This document shows, piece after piece, positions 37,932-51,500 of a stretch of 64,000 nt of DNA. The notes beneath the pieces are model-generated. The model made no database searches and had not been told where the DNA came from. It worked only from the letters and a program-made list of their open reading frames with translations. Position numbers and translations under genes: made by a program. Origin of the DNA: Acanthaster planci (lineage: Eukaryota > Echinodermata > Asteroidea > Valvatida > Acanthasteridae); the NCBI RefSeq assembly GCF_001949145.1, contig NW_019091554.1:140816-204815 (forward strand), read 5' to 3'. Every line of letters starts with the position of its first letter. Position 1 is the first letter of the stretch.

Positions 37932-40900
37932 ATGGGCTTAAATTTCTTCAGTCGTCCCTGGGCTTTTGGCTTGTGCTTTGCCCTTTTCACCTGCTTCCAA
38001 GTGACCGTGGGGCTGTACATTGCTGGCGTCCTCACCACCTTGGAGAAGCAGTACCGGATAACCACCTCGGTAGCTGGATTGGTGCTCTCCACCAGTGACT
38101 TCGCCAGTCTCATCTCGATCCCTTTGGTGTCGTACATCGGTGACAGATGGCACAGGCCACGCATCGTCGGCGTGCTAGGGGTAATGACGGCAGTCGGTGG
38201 GTTCTTGAGTGGGGTCCCGCACTTCTTATACCCGGCTTACAGAGAGGGAGACACCCTGCCAAGTGGTAACAGCACAGGGTAAGCAGCAGATCTATTGCAT
38301 TCAAATTGAAGTGTCGTACAATATTTACTCTAAACTAGGTTAAAGACACATGCCGGTACGTTTACTTTCTCATTATGCGTACGTCCAGCTAACCAGTTGT
38401 GTCATGTTTGTTTTCCTTCCATAACGGCAAGTTATCCAATTCCGATCAATCTTTATATACAAAACTACGTTTTTCTCCCTCTCTCTTTTGGATCCAGTTC
38501 CAGCGTATTTGTTTGTGATGCGACGAGAGAGGATGAAACATGTTCCGCTGATGACATCAGTCAATCTGGCTCCAGGATTCATGAGATGTGGGCTTTATTG
38601 CTGGGTCAAGCTCTCATGGGCCTGGCCTACGGGCCAGTGTTTCCGATTGCTCTGACCTATATTGATGATCAAGTTAAAGGAACAACCACACCCTACTACA
38701 TTGGTGAGTCCGTGTATACACGTTTGTGTCTGACTCTGGATGAGCTTAATCTATCACCAACCTTTGTAAGGATCAGTGCTGTCCAAGAGCTTTAAAGGAA
38801 AAAATCACATGTCTGCTCGTGCTGAGTTTGGAAAGCTTGTCTTGTAAGTTTGTCAGATTTCTTGCTTGAAAATATGAATTCTGGGTATTTCACCGGTGCC
38901 ATATTTTTGAACTTAAAGAAAGCCTTTGATACTGTTCAATACAATTGTCTCATTGAAAAACTTAGCAAATTCCAGTGTGCGTGACCTTGATGACGGCATA
39001 TAACCAAACTTAGTGACAGTTACTCTGTGTAAGGACGTGACTGCCAAAAGGATGCAGCGGAAACGTCTCAGTTTTAAAGTGTTCCTCCCTTCGGGTTTAC
39101 AACTGATTTATTTACAAAACGCTATATGTAAGCATGAAACGAACAAGATTCGATCAAGGATTTGCAAAATGAAGTTTATAATCTTTTATAATCGACTGTT
39201 CAATTGCCTCTTTAGTTTTCGTATTATTAGTTATCCAATTTATTCTGTTAATCCAAAATAAATCAAATTCAAATTCCAAGATGCAGTAAATCAAATTTAC
39301 TGCATCCACAAATTCCATTGATAGGCCTACTTCCAGCAAAGGAAAGGAACTTTGTCCTAACAAAACATCAATGAACTTATAGAATAATCTGTCAAAATAA
39401 ATAAGGTATTTACAATTACACGTTTCTTCAGTGACAAGTACTTGAGTTTTGCTCAACTACTGGCCTTGACAACAAAATCTAACAGGTTGGATTTTCCTCG
39501 GTTCTGTTCTAACCGTGGCAGGGTTGTTGTTGCATGAGACACCTGATTTGTGCCTACTGGGCAAAAATGCCTCTAAATTGTGTCAGGTTGCCAACGAGAA
39601 AAGACTTTATAGGAGTAACTCAAATGTTTCCCACATCGTTTCTTTTTCACAGTTCACTCAAACAAGCTCAAGCTAATTTTAAATAATAAAAGAAGCAGCT
39701 TTTTGCCAGAACGTGGTTAACCTAATTTACTAAAGAAAGAGACACAAACATGAGTTCACCTTCAATGCTGGTTTATTGTTCAACACATGGAGTGAATATG
39801 TAGCCAACTTGTCAATTTGAGATTTGAGACTTCCTAGTCGACTCCCATCACTAATTCAACTCTAAATTTAACAATACTTCCCTATCAGTGAAAGAAAACT
39901 AGGCAAACTACACAAAAGACCTGCATGGAAAGACTCCAACTGGAGAGATGTATAAGATGAGAAAGTTCATGAAGAAGACTCATGGCCTGGTCAACCTAAA
40001 TTGGGGGGAAAGAACATTCCATTAAAATTTGAGGAATAAAACAACTAATCATTACACCAACACATCAAAAGCCAAAGAAGGGCGCAAAAGGTAGAATATC
40101 TTACACTCTGCCTACGCTGATGTGAATTTTGGGGTGCCTGGGGTTCAACGCTGGGTCCAGTTTTGTTTACCTTGTATATCAGTGACCTTATAAATGTTGT
40201 TCCTCCAGACTCCAGAAACTTTTTATATGCTGATGAAAAACCCTTTGAGCCCGGGCTAAGTCTGTAGGCAAAGTCAATAGAGCTCTTAATAGGGACATGG
40301 CTGTAATATTCAAATGGTTGCAGGTGTATTTCTGAACTCTGAATATCAATCAAACTAAAAGTATGCTGCTCTACACTCATACCAGTTAATAAGGAGCAAG
40401 GACAACTTGCATATCGAAACCAATGCTGTTGATAATGTTACTTATCGTAAGTATCCAGGTGTCTGGTTAGACCCATCGTTAACATGGAACGTTCATATTG
40501 ATAAACCAGGTAAGAAAGTTAAGCGTGTCGGGGTTCTCCGGAGCGTCAGAAATGTCCTCCTATTAATACTGCACACTATAAATCTGCTTTACAAAACTCT
40601 GACTTTGTCATAGTTTATTTATGGGCTCTTCAAAAAAAACCGCAGTAAGCTCGACAAACTTCAAAGCAATGGTGGGAAAGTTATTTTGGGTCTTCCCCGG
40701 AGAGGTCACACAGACTTTGTCCTGTAGACTTTAGGGTGGTCTACCTTAGAAGAAAGACTACCTTTCATTTGGTCACATTATCGCGCCTTTCCAAATGAAC
40801 GTGTTTTGGCGCATTGCGTATAAGCTTAAGATTAAGATGCGTTCATGCGTTTCACCTTCACGGACACAAAAATTAACCCATTCATTCGAATGCACGTGTA

Positions 40901-43900
40901 CGTTGCGTTCAGAAGTCAAAACCACCCCGGGAGCGATTTTGACGGATATGCAACGTTTGGCGCAAGTGCTGACGCGCATACGGAAAGACAGCCTTAGCAT
41001 ATAAGAGACTCACAGTGAAGTTACCATCAGAATTGTGCATTAACTGCTCCATCCACACTGCAAATATGTAAAACACAAGGTCTGTTTCTTATGATGACCT
41101 TGTTCCATTTCGTGAAACTACATGTGGAGAACGTTCATTTGTGCTTCGAGCATTTAATGCTCTCTCTACATCATTCAAGTATTCTCTTCCTACATCTGTA
41201 GTGAGTTTTAAAAGCTCATATAGGAACATGTAATTGTAAGCTTTGGTCTCCGAAATTATGTAAGTTTCCACTGCCAGTCTGTAATTGTTGTGTGCTTTTT
41301 GTGTCATGTATGTGTGCCTAATATTTTTGGTACCTTGTTTTAGTGCAGGGTACTCTTGGATTTAACTGTATATTTGTTTACTACCTGATAAAAAGGGAAT
41401 AAATATGTGCTTGGCCAGTCTTAAACGGGCGTTTAAGACCGGCTCAGGAGAGTGGACGCGACTATGCCCGAGCCGTAGGCAAGGGCATTATCAGCGTTCA
41501 TTCTCCAGTGCAAGGTCTTAAACATTAGTTTAAGACAGGCCAAGCACATATTAGTTTCAAATCCTAAATACCTTTTATTCAGACAGTCAAAAGAAGTGAA
41601 CATACGATGTGTTTCCAACGATTTTGTTCTAAAATTGTACTTTCATTTACCCGACTCCCCCGTCCTTTTTATGGTATATTCCTTTTGAAAGATGTCCAAT
41701 AGAATCCCCTTCAATGAACATGGTGCGTCGCGTGCACACAGACTCCCGGCCAATCAGACCGATTAAACTGTATCCATATGCCAGCGTGTGATTTACGCAG
41801 CGGGCATTATCACTTCTCAGCAGTCATTATGAAATGTTAATACATGGTCATGTGACGCGTTTAGACCAATAGGAATAGAAAAACTGTCCCAGGAATTTAT
41901 GATAGAATATCAATGAATTCTTAAAGAGTATAATTGCACAGGAATATAGTAAGTATGAGTAAGCCTGGTTTCCATACGGTCGTTAATAACGCAGATAGAA
42001 CACGACGCCAAGATGCCGATATTCGCGGAAGAGACGCTATGCGACGTCATTTCACCCCAAAAAATGGCGTCTTAAACTCGGAATGTATTTGCAAAAAAAA
42101 TTGTTTTTTCAAAGGTGATGTACACCATTGGTTTTTTTTTTTTTTTGGTCGTAATTTCACAAAATTGGCTGATTAGGGTGTGTAATATTCTCTGCAACTT
42201 ACATACCACTCAATTGTTTCATGATTGAGTCAACTGCTTTGTGAAAAATCGAGAAAAACACCGCGGCATTTTCAACGCTTAAATTGAAGGTATGGTAGTT
42301 TATCTCGAGTAAAATCTATGGATTATAGGGCATTTGTAGTACAAGCGAACATTGTCTGCGGGGTCAGGATGGGAAACTAGCATGACAGGTTCTCATTCCC
42401 TTAAAAAGGGAGCAGTTGTCAACGGCTAGGAGTAATCAGTGAAGCCTCCTCTACAATGTAGCGTTGCGGATTCATGAACAAACTTCATCCAGGAACACAG
42501 CAGTCGATTCGTCCCATTGTGAAGAGACACGTATCCGAATCCTACAACGACCCCTTCATAGATAATTTGGCCCAAGACTCCCACAACATCTGCAAACACT
42601 ACATATAAGAAATTTGGCGCCTGTTGAAGGATGTGATGTGCGAAGTGAAATTAAATCTATTACGATGGTCGACCAACCGTCGTGATAAAAGAGAACAATT
42701 TTTTGTTTCTCTCGAAAACTACAGCATTCTGGGTGGAAATACTTTACAGACTGATTAGCACTGCAGTGAACTTTCTTTCAAGTAAGATATTTCAGGATTA
42801 TACGGTAGTCCGATGTTCGGGATTTTACCAATGGTGCAAACAACCTTTAAGTGGCAATGTTGCCTCTTGAAACCAAACTGATACTCTAGTTTAATGTAAT
42901 TTGCTAAGAGTCAGCTATTTTGTTGACGATTGGGGTTGCATATGCTAGCAATAAGGAGAAGATGGACAAAATCATTTGTACTAGCGAGAAAAACATCGTT
43001 GTAGTACACCAGTCATGCCAGCGTGCATGTTTGTTTCGGCCAACTCAGCAACTTAACGCAGACAGTCGGCAAAGTTGAGCCCGGACTCAACTTTGCCGAT
43101 CAGTCTGGGGCTGGTTTGCGTTTGTGACGACACTTCCGTTTGACATCCCATATTTCAGCGTTGCAGTTTGCGTCTTGATGGCGTTGTTCTCTGTGCTTCT
43201 CACTCCGATATGGAAACCATGTACCACAAGATGGCATTTGCAACCTGCCAATGGTATACGTGCTAGCGTCAAACACAAAACTGTGTGGCATGTCGAGGTA
43301 ATCTATCGGTAAGATTTAGCTGAAGCTGCCTCGACAACGAACACACCATACAGCGGTTGACATATGTCAAATTTACCACTGTCTCGGGAAAATAAAGAAT
43401 GCACTAAACAAAGCAACTTCCCGGGGAAATAAACCAGTTTCCTGTTCTTTCCCTTTTTCTCTCAGCCGGTATCCTGACGGCTGGTACAAGCGCTACCCTG
43501 GTCGGGTATGGAGAGGGTTTCCTGTTCCTAAGCTTGTTCGTCGACTGGCCGCAGCAGTACGACGGCACCAAGGAGTGGCTGGGCGCATGGTGGATGGGTT
43601 TCATCGTGACCTCAGTCATCCTCTTGCTCCTTTCTATTCCTTTCTTCTTCTTCCCAAAGGAGATGGATGTGGAAATAAAAGAGGAAGACATCCCAAAGGA
43701 GAAGTTAGCCTTGGAAGGAAAAGGCGATAATAAAATCTCTGTCAAAGGTGAGGCTTAAGTGCGAGGGTTAAATTGCCTAATATGTTTTGAGCACTCGATC
43801 ACGGATATCTTCACATTTACAAAACTACAAAATCGTAAAGCAAGATCCAAGTTTATGAAAAGATTAGACTACCTCTTCGGTCTTGTCTATTCTCAATCCT

Positions 43901-46900
43901 TACAAACCTTTTCTCCCCTTATTTTCGCTAGATTTTCTCGTCGTATCCAAACGACTCGTCACCAACTTCGTGTTCATAACGCTGTTGATAGGAAGTATCT
44001 TCGATCTGGCGATAGGAGCTTCTTTTGGCTTTTTCCTGGCAAAGTTTCTTCAGATTCAATATAACATACCGGCAGCCCAGTCCTCCTTATTTGTTGGTAT
44101 GTTACCATCGACCCAGTTATAATGCTCGTCAAATCCTCACCATCTGTTGGCGACTAAGGAAAGACCCTGATTTGAAAAAGTGGAAAAGGATAACCCAATT
44201 ACACATACTGTTATGTATATAATGTTGGAGCCATGAAGAAATTTATTAAATATTGCAATATAAAATAAAAAGTCAACTGCTCGGTTATTAAAAGCGAGGT
44301 GTCTAGGAGGACATTAAACAGCAAAGTTTGGAGCAAAAACCAAGACAAAAAGCAATTACTATATAGTTCCCTGAAGTCAGCTAACATGTACCATTCATCC
44401 TACACTGCCGTGGATACATGTTAACCATGTACATAAACTTTAGTCTTTAGTGATGTCCTCGTGTCCTTCCCTTCTTGAAGGTATTATCATCATGCCCGGA
44501 GCCCTAATTGGCCACATGGTAGGTGGACTTCTAGTGAAGAAGCTCAACTTGGATTCCAAAGGATGCGGCAAGGTTGTTCTGACACTCGGTGTGATAGTCA
44601 TGTGCTGCATACCAGTCGTATACTTCCTCTCATGTCCCCAACCAACTTACGCCGGCAATATGGACGGGGTAATCAGGTGAGAGAGTGGTCATCAGAACAC
44701 AACTTAAACGTCCCATTCTATAGTCACAGAGCAGCTATCGTGATAGGTGCGCTCTCCAATAAGTACAGCTTCCTAGTATCGCCACTCATAGTCCGGAAGA
44801 ACAAGATGCATTACTCAGACTGCGAGGAGGGTAGATTAGCCAAAAGCTGCTCGAAAAAGGGTAACATCTGCTGTCAGCACGTCTCCACGTATCTGTGACA
44901 GGCAAACGCCAAGATGTAGTTCTAGAAGGAAGATTTAGACTCGGCCTGTCTTTAGACAAAGACATGTCCCGATAAGATTTATTGTATTAAATGAAATTTA
45001 TTCCAATTAGTCCATTCTCTTTCATTCACACAGCACAACCAACCCGTGCAACAAAGATTGCAAATGCTCCGCAGGGCGATATGAACCAGTTTGTGGCCAT
45101 GACGGACTGGTATACGCCACACCGTGTTTCGCTGGCTGTACTGGCAAGCAGGAAAATCAGACAGACGACCCCAATGTCAATCTCACTGTAAGAAAGCAAC
45201 TACTCTCTCGTTTTTCTGTTGACTCTTTCTCCACCTTCATCTGATCTACTAAAAGAAAAATAACTATTTCAGAGAAGCACTGGGTTAGATCTTATAGGTA
45301 TTATGTATGAATTACCGAAATGGTGTTGTTGAAGTATAAGTACACTATTGGTTGCAAATGGAAAGGGAAGAACGTGAACGCCTGGCAAATTACCTGTATT
45401 TCTGTACTAATACTGTATTTTTCTCCACTCACACAGTATTATTTCTTAAACTATGCATGTTTACATTCTAAGCGACTTTTAACCCTTCGTTCTAAAGCAG
45501 TGATGGTTTCTAGGCTTTGACTGAGATGCATAGCAATATTGTGTAAAGTTTGCTTGCGAAACCGGACCGAGCAGTGGGGTTGACCTGTTCAATTGATAGC
45601 CTGATATCACATTATCACCCGATTATTTTTTGTATTCAGAAGGCTGCGAGTTTGAAAACTTGAAGTGGAAAACTTTTGGTAACAGGATTTGCTATGAATG
45701 ACAACCGAAGAATACCTTACTTTGGGATTTGTACGTGACACACACCAAATAACATCTTCCTTCGTACATAGCCCTACGGAATTCACCACAAAGTGAGCAT
45801 GCATGAACTTAAGGCGCAGTGGCTCAAGAACCGGCTATGTCACTTACTGTGCACGGTAGTATTGCGGATAACGATTACTTAAGATTTAGCGATTGTTCGT
45901 ATGTCATTTCTTGCACCAAAATATAGGTCTACACTGGGTGTTCTTGTAGCGCAGCCAATTCAACGGATGAGTTCTCAAGACAGGCAGCAGCGGGTTCCTG
46001 CGAGAAAACCTGTACCATGGTGTATTTTGCCGCCATTTTCCTCTTCGGCTGTGTCGTATTTGGGACACCGGCTCAAAATCCCTTGCTCATGATGACAATG
46101 AGGTATCTTTTTCTTACTTCTTCCACAGTGAGAGAAAATCAGTTAGCGGCAATTTTTCATAAACAAATGTTGCAAATCAACAGTGCATTACACACTTCTT
46201 TTCCGATTGGCACAATTTAGTGTGAATCTACTACCAGAATGCACTTTCCATTTCATTTCAACAGGAGTGTTGGAGATGATAAGACCTACGCTCTCGGAAT
46301 ACAGTCTCTGTTTGGTCGAGCTTTAGGTAAAATACTTCGATTCTGATTATCTTGCGTGGGTTTTATGTTCCTATTGTCCTGACGTCATATAAAGTGTGGA
46401 CCCCTGGCACTATCAGTGTCCCTGTTAGCTGTGACTCTTCCTCGCAACAGCCAGCCCAACAAGGCCGCATTTCACAGTGGAAAAGTTTTCAAATTTCACA
46501 AAACTGCTAAAACAAAGTGTCATGGCAAAAGCCATTGATCCTGTTGGACAGTTCAGTGGCCCTGCAAAGTTTTCAAACGAAAAGAAGTTTACGTCTAATA
46601 CGTCAATTGACGGTGTCCGGAACTTTTCTAACCTGTTTGCCTCAGGGTTCCTACCAGCTCCGCTGTACTTTGGTGCTGCGATCGAAGGCGCCTGTATTCT
46701 AGACCGAATCGAGTGTGGCGTCACTGGTGATTGCCTCATCTACAACGCTCAGCTCTTCCGCATAACCTTCCTGGGAATCTTCTTCGGCTTGAAAGTAAAC
46801 AAAAAATAAGAAAATTTGGAAGTAGATCAACGAATTAACCATAATTTCTTTTCAAACTTGGCGTTTGGAGCCTCTACCCGACCAAGTCTTTATAGAAATT

Positions 46901-48502
46901 ACATTTTATCAAATCAATCAGATTATAATGACTTTCCTAGCCCTCCCCTTCAAAGGGGTCCTCTATCAGAAACACCTGACCTTTGACTTAACCTTAGAAG
47001 CCACAAAAGCTCTAAAATGAACAATATCAGATGTTAACTGAATCACATAGCTCAAGTCGACAAGAAACTTCATCACTTGAGTTATGTATCATTCATCAGG
47101 CTGGAGCATGGACATGCTACGTTGCCGCTACGGCGGGAGTGTTCAGAAAGGCCCGGAAGGAAAAAGAACTGGAAGACCATGCAGAAGAACTTAAGGTAAG
47201 ATGTAGGGACTGTCTTGAGTTTGGGTAATTTTTTTTCTTTCAACTTGTTATAAAAATCCTTATAGTCTAAAAACTCTTTTAATGAATGTAGGGAAAAGTG
47301 TTTTAGGGGCACCATGGTTAGAAATGTATAACAAATTCCCGTGAAGGAAGTGCGGTGGGCGTGCGAGTAATAATTATAATTCTTTCTAGTGTGGGCAACA
47401 CAGAGTGACTATCTTGGGAATAATCTGTTACCATGAAAACTAGCTTTTTGCATTGTAATAGCTGATTTGTAGTCTCTTCACCTTCGCAATCTATGATTCC
47501 ATAGTGTGTGACCCGACTTGATGATTATTGGGGTCATGGCAGAACGAGGAATGAGTGATTTTGGAGTGAAAATTCACAGTCTTGATTGTAAAAGTCTCAC
47601 GTGAAGCGTACATATGATGTTGTTCACTGTACATGTACATTGTACTTGAGCTGTTTGTTTGTGTGGTGACTCGTATGATTTACACTAGGGTTTCGATCCT
47701 TACTCCACACACTATTAATTATTAGGTGCTGTCGGTAAAGGCCTAGTCCACAGTCGCACACCGGCCTGGCTTTTGGGGAAATTGAGGAAATTGGGAAATT
47801 GAGAAATTGAGTAATTGGAATTTGAGGAATTCGGGGAATAGGCCCCTATGGCATTTCATGTGAAAGAATGAAGGAATAAAAAGAGATTTGAATCATTTAA
47901 TTGTAATCATACCTGCACATTTGAACCCTCTAAGGTTGACATGTAAATAAAACTCTGTATATTTTGAGACAGTTACATTTGGAATCTTTGTGCCCGTCTT
48001 CCTTTGCCTTAGCGTCCTTAAACTAATAATTTCAGCGCACCTCCTTAATAGATGGCCGGTCACACTTACAAATATGCAAACTGAACAGTTTTTTCTTAAG
48101 CAAGGTATAAAAGAGTCAAATCTTTCTTTAGGAAGCAAAACCATTTGTAGATTAATTTACATAGTAATATACATGTATATCCAACAATTTGCTCAGTTTT
48201 ATCTATCACAGTCTCACAGATGTTTTGTCAAGGGTTAGCCTACATCCTTGACATACAATCTCTTGCAAATTTCTGTTTCCCATCCAAACCTAACGCACGA
48301 GGGCGTTACATGCAGATTAAAAATTATGACGTAATTTTGCTCTGCATTTCCTATCACGATACTAAACAGGGGTCAGCGTAACGAGTCTGTTTTGTTCTCA
48401 TTTCAGGATGGTGCCATGCAGAGCGGGCTCAACGGAAACTACAACAAAGGCTACGAGGTCGACTGCGAGGTGGGGACCCAGACTGATTTCACCAGTCTGT
48501 GA
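37932..48502 (+). CDS. SLCO/OATP-family organic anion transporter, gene D (11 coding exons)
   Basis: Plasma-membrane organic anion transporter of a second type within the cluster. Exons: 37932-38278, 38498-38703, 43466-43747, 43932-44096, 44481-44676, 45034-45187, 45927-46102, 46265-46326, 46646-46794, 47100-47195, 48407-48502. The total is 1929 nt, 642 aa; phases 2,1,1,1,2,0,2,1,0,0. The first exon encodes TM1-TM3 without the intron seen in A-C, beginning MGLNFFSRPWAFGLCFALF; the TM2-TM3 loop has SYIGDRWHRPRIVG. The OATP signature is TKEWLGAWW (about residues 219-227). The Kazal-type loop (CNKDCKCSAGRYEPVCGHDG...CFAGC) fills exon 6, about residues 399-450. An extra intron splits the cytoplasmic tail, which ends TDFTSL, a possible class I PDZ ligand. 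Intron 2 is 4.8 kb and holds a dead LINE and a MITE. AATAAA follows at 48566. Confidence 0.92.
38860..41345 (+). mobile_element. Degenerate non-LTR retrotransposon (LINE, CR1/L2-like reverse transcriptase remains)
   Basis: Fragments of a LINE reverse transcriptase lie in sense orientation in intron 2 of gene D. At 38884-38973 the frame reads FLNLKKAFDTVQYNCLIEKL (motif A; the expected catalytic Asp is Asn). At 40128-40250 a frame-broken GVP-GSTLGPVLFTLYISDL (motif B) runs into FLYADE (motif C, expected YADD). At 40395-40760 there is YPGVWLDPSLTWNVHID, then LDKLQSNGGKVILGLPRRG followed by a stop. At 41100-41230 a C-terminal-like GERSFVLRAFNAL...SVVSFKSSYR remains. Stops, frameshifts and about 1.1 kb of unrelated sequence (38975-40125) show it is inactive. 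The CR1/L2 assignment rests on these motifs only. Confidence 0.75.
39280..39306. repeat. Small perfect hairpin
   Basis: Arms GATGCAGTAAAT (39280-39291) and its reverse complement (39295-39306) are separated by 3 nt. It lies inside the sequence that interrupts the LINE remains. Confidence 0.6.
41402..41552. mobile_element. MITE-like element with about 39-bp terminal inverted repeats
   Basis: The left end 41402-41440 and right end 41514-41552 are inverted copies that differ at only a few positions. Each arm contains AATATGTGCTTGGCC at its outer end and GTTTAAGACC at its inner end. The core is about 73 bp with no coding capacity. It sits just downstream of the LINE remains in intron 2 of gene D. 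A target-site duplication is not clear. Confidence 0.7.
43066..43099. repeat. Perfect 14-bp hairpin
   Basis: TCGGCAAAGTTGAG at 43066-43079 is followed after 6 nt by its exact reverse complement at 43086-43099, near the 3' end of intron 2 of gene D. Function unknown. Confidence 0.6.
47774..47840. repeat. Degenerate short tandem repeat (GAAATTGAG-like)
   Basis: Six or so imperfect 9-10-bp units based on GAAATTGAG lie in the last intron of gene D (47196-48406). The corresponding intron of gene E is shorter (58570-59005) and lacks this segment. Confidence 0.6.
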
Positions 48503-48565
48503 AATCAACCTGTTTGAAGGCAGCTTTTAATCAACGACATTCCGTGTGCCTAAACCTAAAATGGA

Positions 48566-48571
48566 AATAAA
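48566..48571 (+). promoter_or_regulatory. Polyadenylation signal of gene D
   Basis: AATAAA 63 nt after the stop codon, within a block (TAAACCTAAAATGG) that is conserved at the same place after gene E. Confidence 0.5.
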
Positions 48572-51500
48572 TCTTGGCGATAATATAGCTTCCTCTACTG
48601 GTTTAGAGGAGTATTCCCAAATGAACATCACATAACCAGCAAAAGGATTAGGAATTAGGCCAACTGAAAAGACCGGTTTAAAAAAGGACTGCGTTTTTGA
48701 AAACAAAGTTGAAAGTTGTATAGAAATACGCCACTAAATGGAATTCTTGTAAAAGAAGCTCAGAAATATTTAATGTTGATATTGCTAAAGAACAAAGAAA
48801 ACTTTAACTCTGCAAAACGTTGAGCTATCAAAGTCCGGTAAAGATGTCAAAAAGTGTCAGTGGTTTTCAAACGAGTTAACCAAATGTTTCTGAAGCCAGA
48901 CGATCATTCGTATCTCCTTTGCATAATTGCCGACCAAAAACACAGCCTTGTTAAAAGTAATAAATCAAGTGAGAAACGACAGTCATTTAGAAAATGTTGC
49001 ATGAGACCGGTAGCAAGGCATTATGTATCGAATGTTTACCTCCTTGTATATAATGTAAACCTATGTAGAAATATATCTGGAATTGGATTTTAAGAAACCG
49101 CTTTTAAAATTAATCTTACCTTCTATGAAAGATGATTTTATTTTTTAAGAGTCAAAAAGCCCACAGAAACCTGAATGGGGTTTTAAAATTGAAGCTCTAT
49201 CGAAAGAATACTAAATATTGAACTTACGAATGATTCGGTCTCTCACCAAACGTATGTCCTAAATCATCATTTCTGAATAAAGAATAATTAGATAATTGGT
49301 GACCAACAACTCTTGTTATGAAAGTTCACCCAACCCCCATAATTGATTGTCTTGTAGTTTAAATCAAAACTCCAACCACTTCAGTAATTTTGGGTCAAAA
49401 TGGGACCAAATATCTAAAGGTTCTTCAAAAAAGTGCTTAATTTTTTTATGATCGTTTTAGCTTTCTTTGTCATTTTTTAATTAACTCTACCAAACAATAC
49501 CTGAAGAACATTTTCCTTCGGTTGAAAATCACTTTTTCTCTTTTTATAAATAGCTTGGCACATTGTAGAGTATTATATATTCTTTAATACAACTGATTCG
49601 AATTCTATATTTACACGTATATTCCGGCATTAAGCTTCTTCTTTAAGTGAGAATGTCTATATATTGGGTGTTTCTGTAATAGTCTCTTTAATTTCAATAT
49701 GCAATTCAATATGTAAGAGAAACTTACGTTTACGTCGTTTATTGTATGAACTTGAAATTGAAGATTTGTCGTTTCTTTTATGTACATTTATTTGACACAT
49801 TATTATTCAAGCATATATTTTCCGGTCAGCTTTTTGAAATAATATTCGAAACTTGAACAATTCATTAAATTTGAATTTTACTCTGATCAACGTTCCTGCA
49901 TATTTTACTAGCAGAGTCTCGACCACTGTTCTTAAATTGACATAAAGCTGAGTTTACTGCTTTTCTTTCCTTGTTTGTTACAAGAAGAATCACTTCTTTA
50001 GTTTTGGCAATGCAATTTACTAATTTTGCCCGACCAATGTGAGGTGCAACTTCGCAAAAATGGTTTTCGTATTTGACCCTTCAAGTGTTTCTTTTTCATC
50101 CTCACACAAACGGTTGCTTCAGAATAATGCAAGTTGCAATATTCATAGTTTTTAAAAATGCCCCAGAGTGTGCAGTCTTTAGTAGTTTTTTAATGCACTG
50201 AAGATGTAGTCCAATTTTACGTAGGTCAACATTATCTTGAAAGTGATCAATGATGCGAGAAACCATTCGCTTACTTCGCCGTAAATAAAGTGGAATAACT
50301 TTTAGACACGGTGACACTGCAGAACACCAATACGAACGGCAGGGGTTGTCCAAGGGACCCTACGTTGAAAAGTGAAAACCGCAAACAATCAGCTCTCTTT
50401 ATAGACTTGGATCAGTCCTTCCTAGTTCCTACTGATAACCTAAACCTTAGATGAACAAGCTTGTGCCCAATTTACTTTGAACAAAGCACCTATCTGTTTT
50501 CAAAACAAAATTACGTACATTGTGACAAGTGTTTGAACCAAAACGTATTCAAACGCAGTCCAAAAACGAGGACAATAAAAAATAAATGAGATGTAAGATT
50601 CCGCATTAATGTAATTCATTTTGCCGATATAAATCGTTAGGTCCATCATAAGCATGATGCCCAATACAGTGTGACATGACGTCATCCCCTACCCCCTTTC
50701 AAATTTTCCATGTCTAGGCTAGTCAGCCAAAAAAATCTATACTTTTTCCACTGCGGTGCGCAACGCACACAAGTAGCCTTGATCTTTAATGACGGTAGCA
50801 ACAAAACTATACGACTAATTAAGTCAGGTTCTTAGGAGCGGAGTCAAACCCCGCCCCGGCTGTGAGATGGTTAAAAAAAACCTGGCTCTTGCCTGAACGC
50901 ACAATCAATTGCGAGGTTTATGCAAATGAGGTTTAAAGTTTTATGCTGAAGGTGGCAAGCAGAGTTAATAGGTTTGCGGTAGCACCATCAAAATGAGCTT
51001 TTTGTGAGTATGCATGGTTTTTGATAAGGACTGGAAGATACTTTTTTATTTTTTTTTCTTTCTACGTTTTGAGCAGAACGCTCTTTCCGTCGTCAAGAGA
51101 CTGGCAGGATTTGAACAGTGAAGCAGCCTATGGTGTCCAATTACAATGAGGCGGGCAGAGGAAACTAAGTCAGGACCAACCTCAGGGTTCAACTGAAGGG
51201 TACTTAAGTCTGGGAAACTAGATAATTCTAGGGTATGGGGGACAGATTGAACCGGGATGCGAAGATGGGGCATTAGAAGTCGCTGACAATTAACCCAGTG
51301 TCTTGGAGAACTATGTTTTGCTCGATGATTTCGATAGCGTCCCTGATGCGGCGAGGTACGAGTGTTCAGTGCTGGTGATGAGGTCGCCTTGTCATTTGGT
51401 GTGGAAGTGCTTAATAATGGATGATGTCTCAAATTCTCCTTTCCTGCCATGGGCTTTATGCTCATCCCCTGCCACATTGATAGGAAATCTTGTTTACACC

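Noticed and set aside
38860-41345. Intact LINE with active reverse transcriptase
   Set aside because: Catalytic residues are changed, frames are broken, and unrelated sequence separates the motifs.
47660-47712. tRNA-like fragment (box-B-like GGTTTCGATCC)
   Set aside because: No matching box A at suitable spacing, so it was not annotated.
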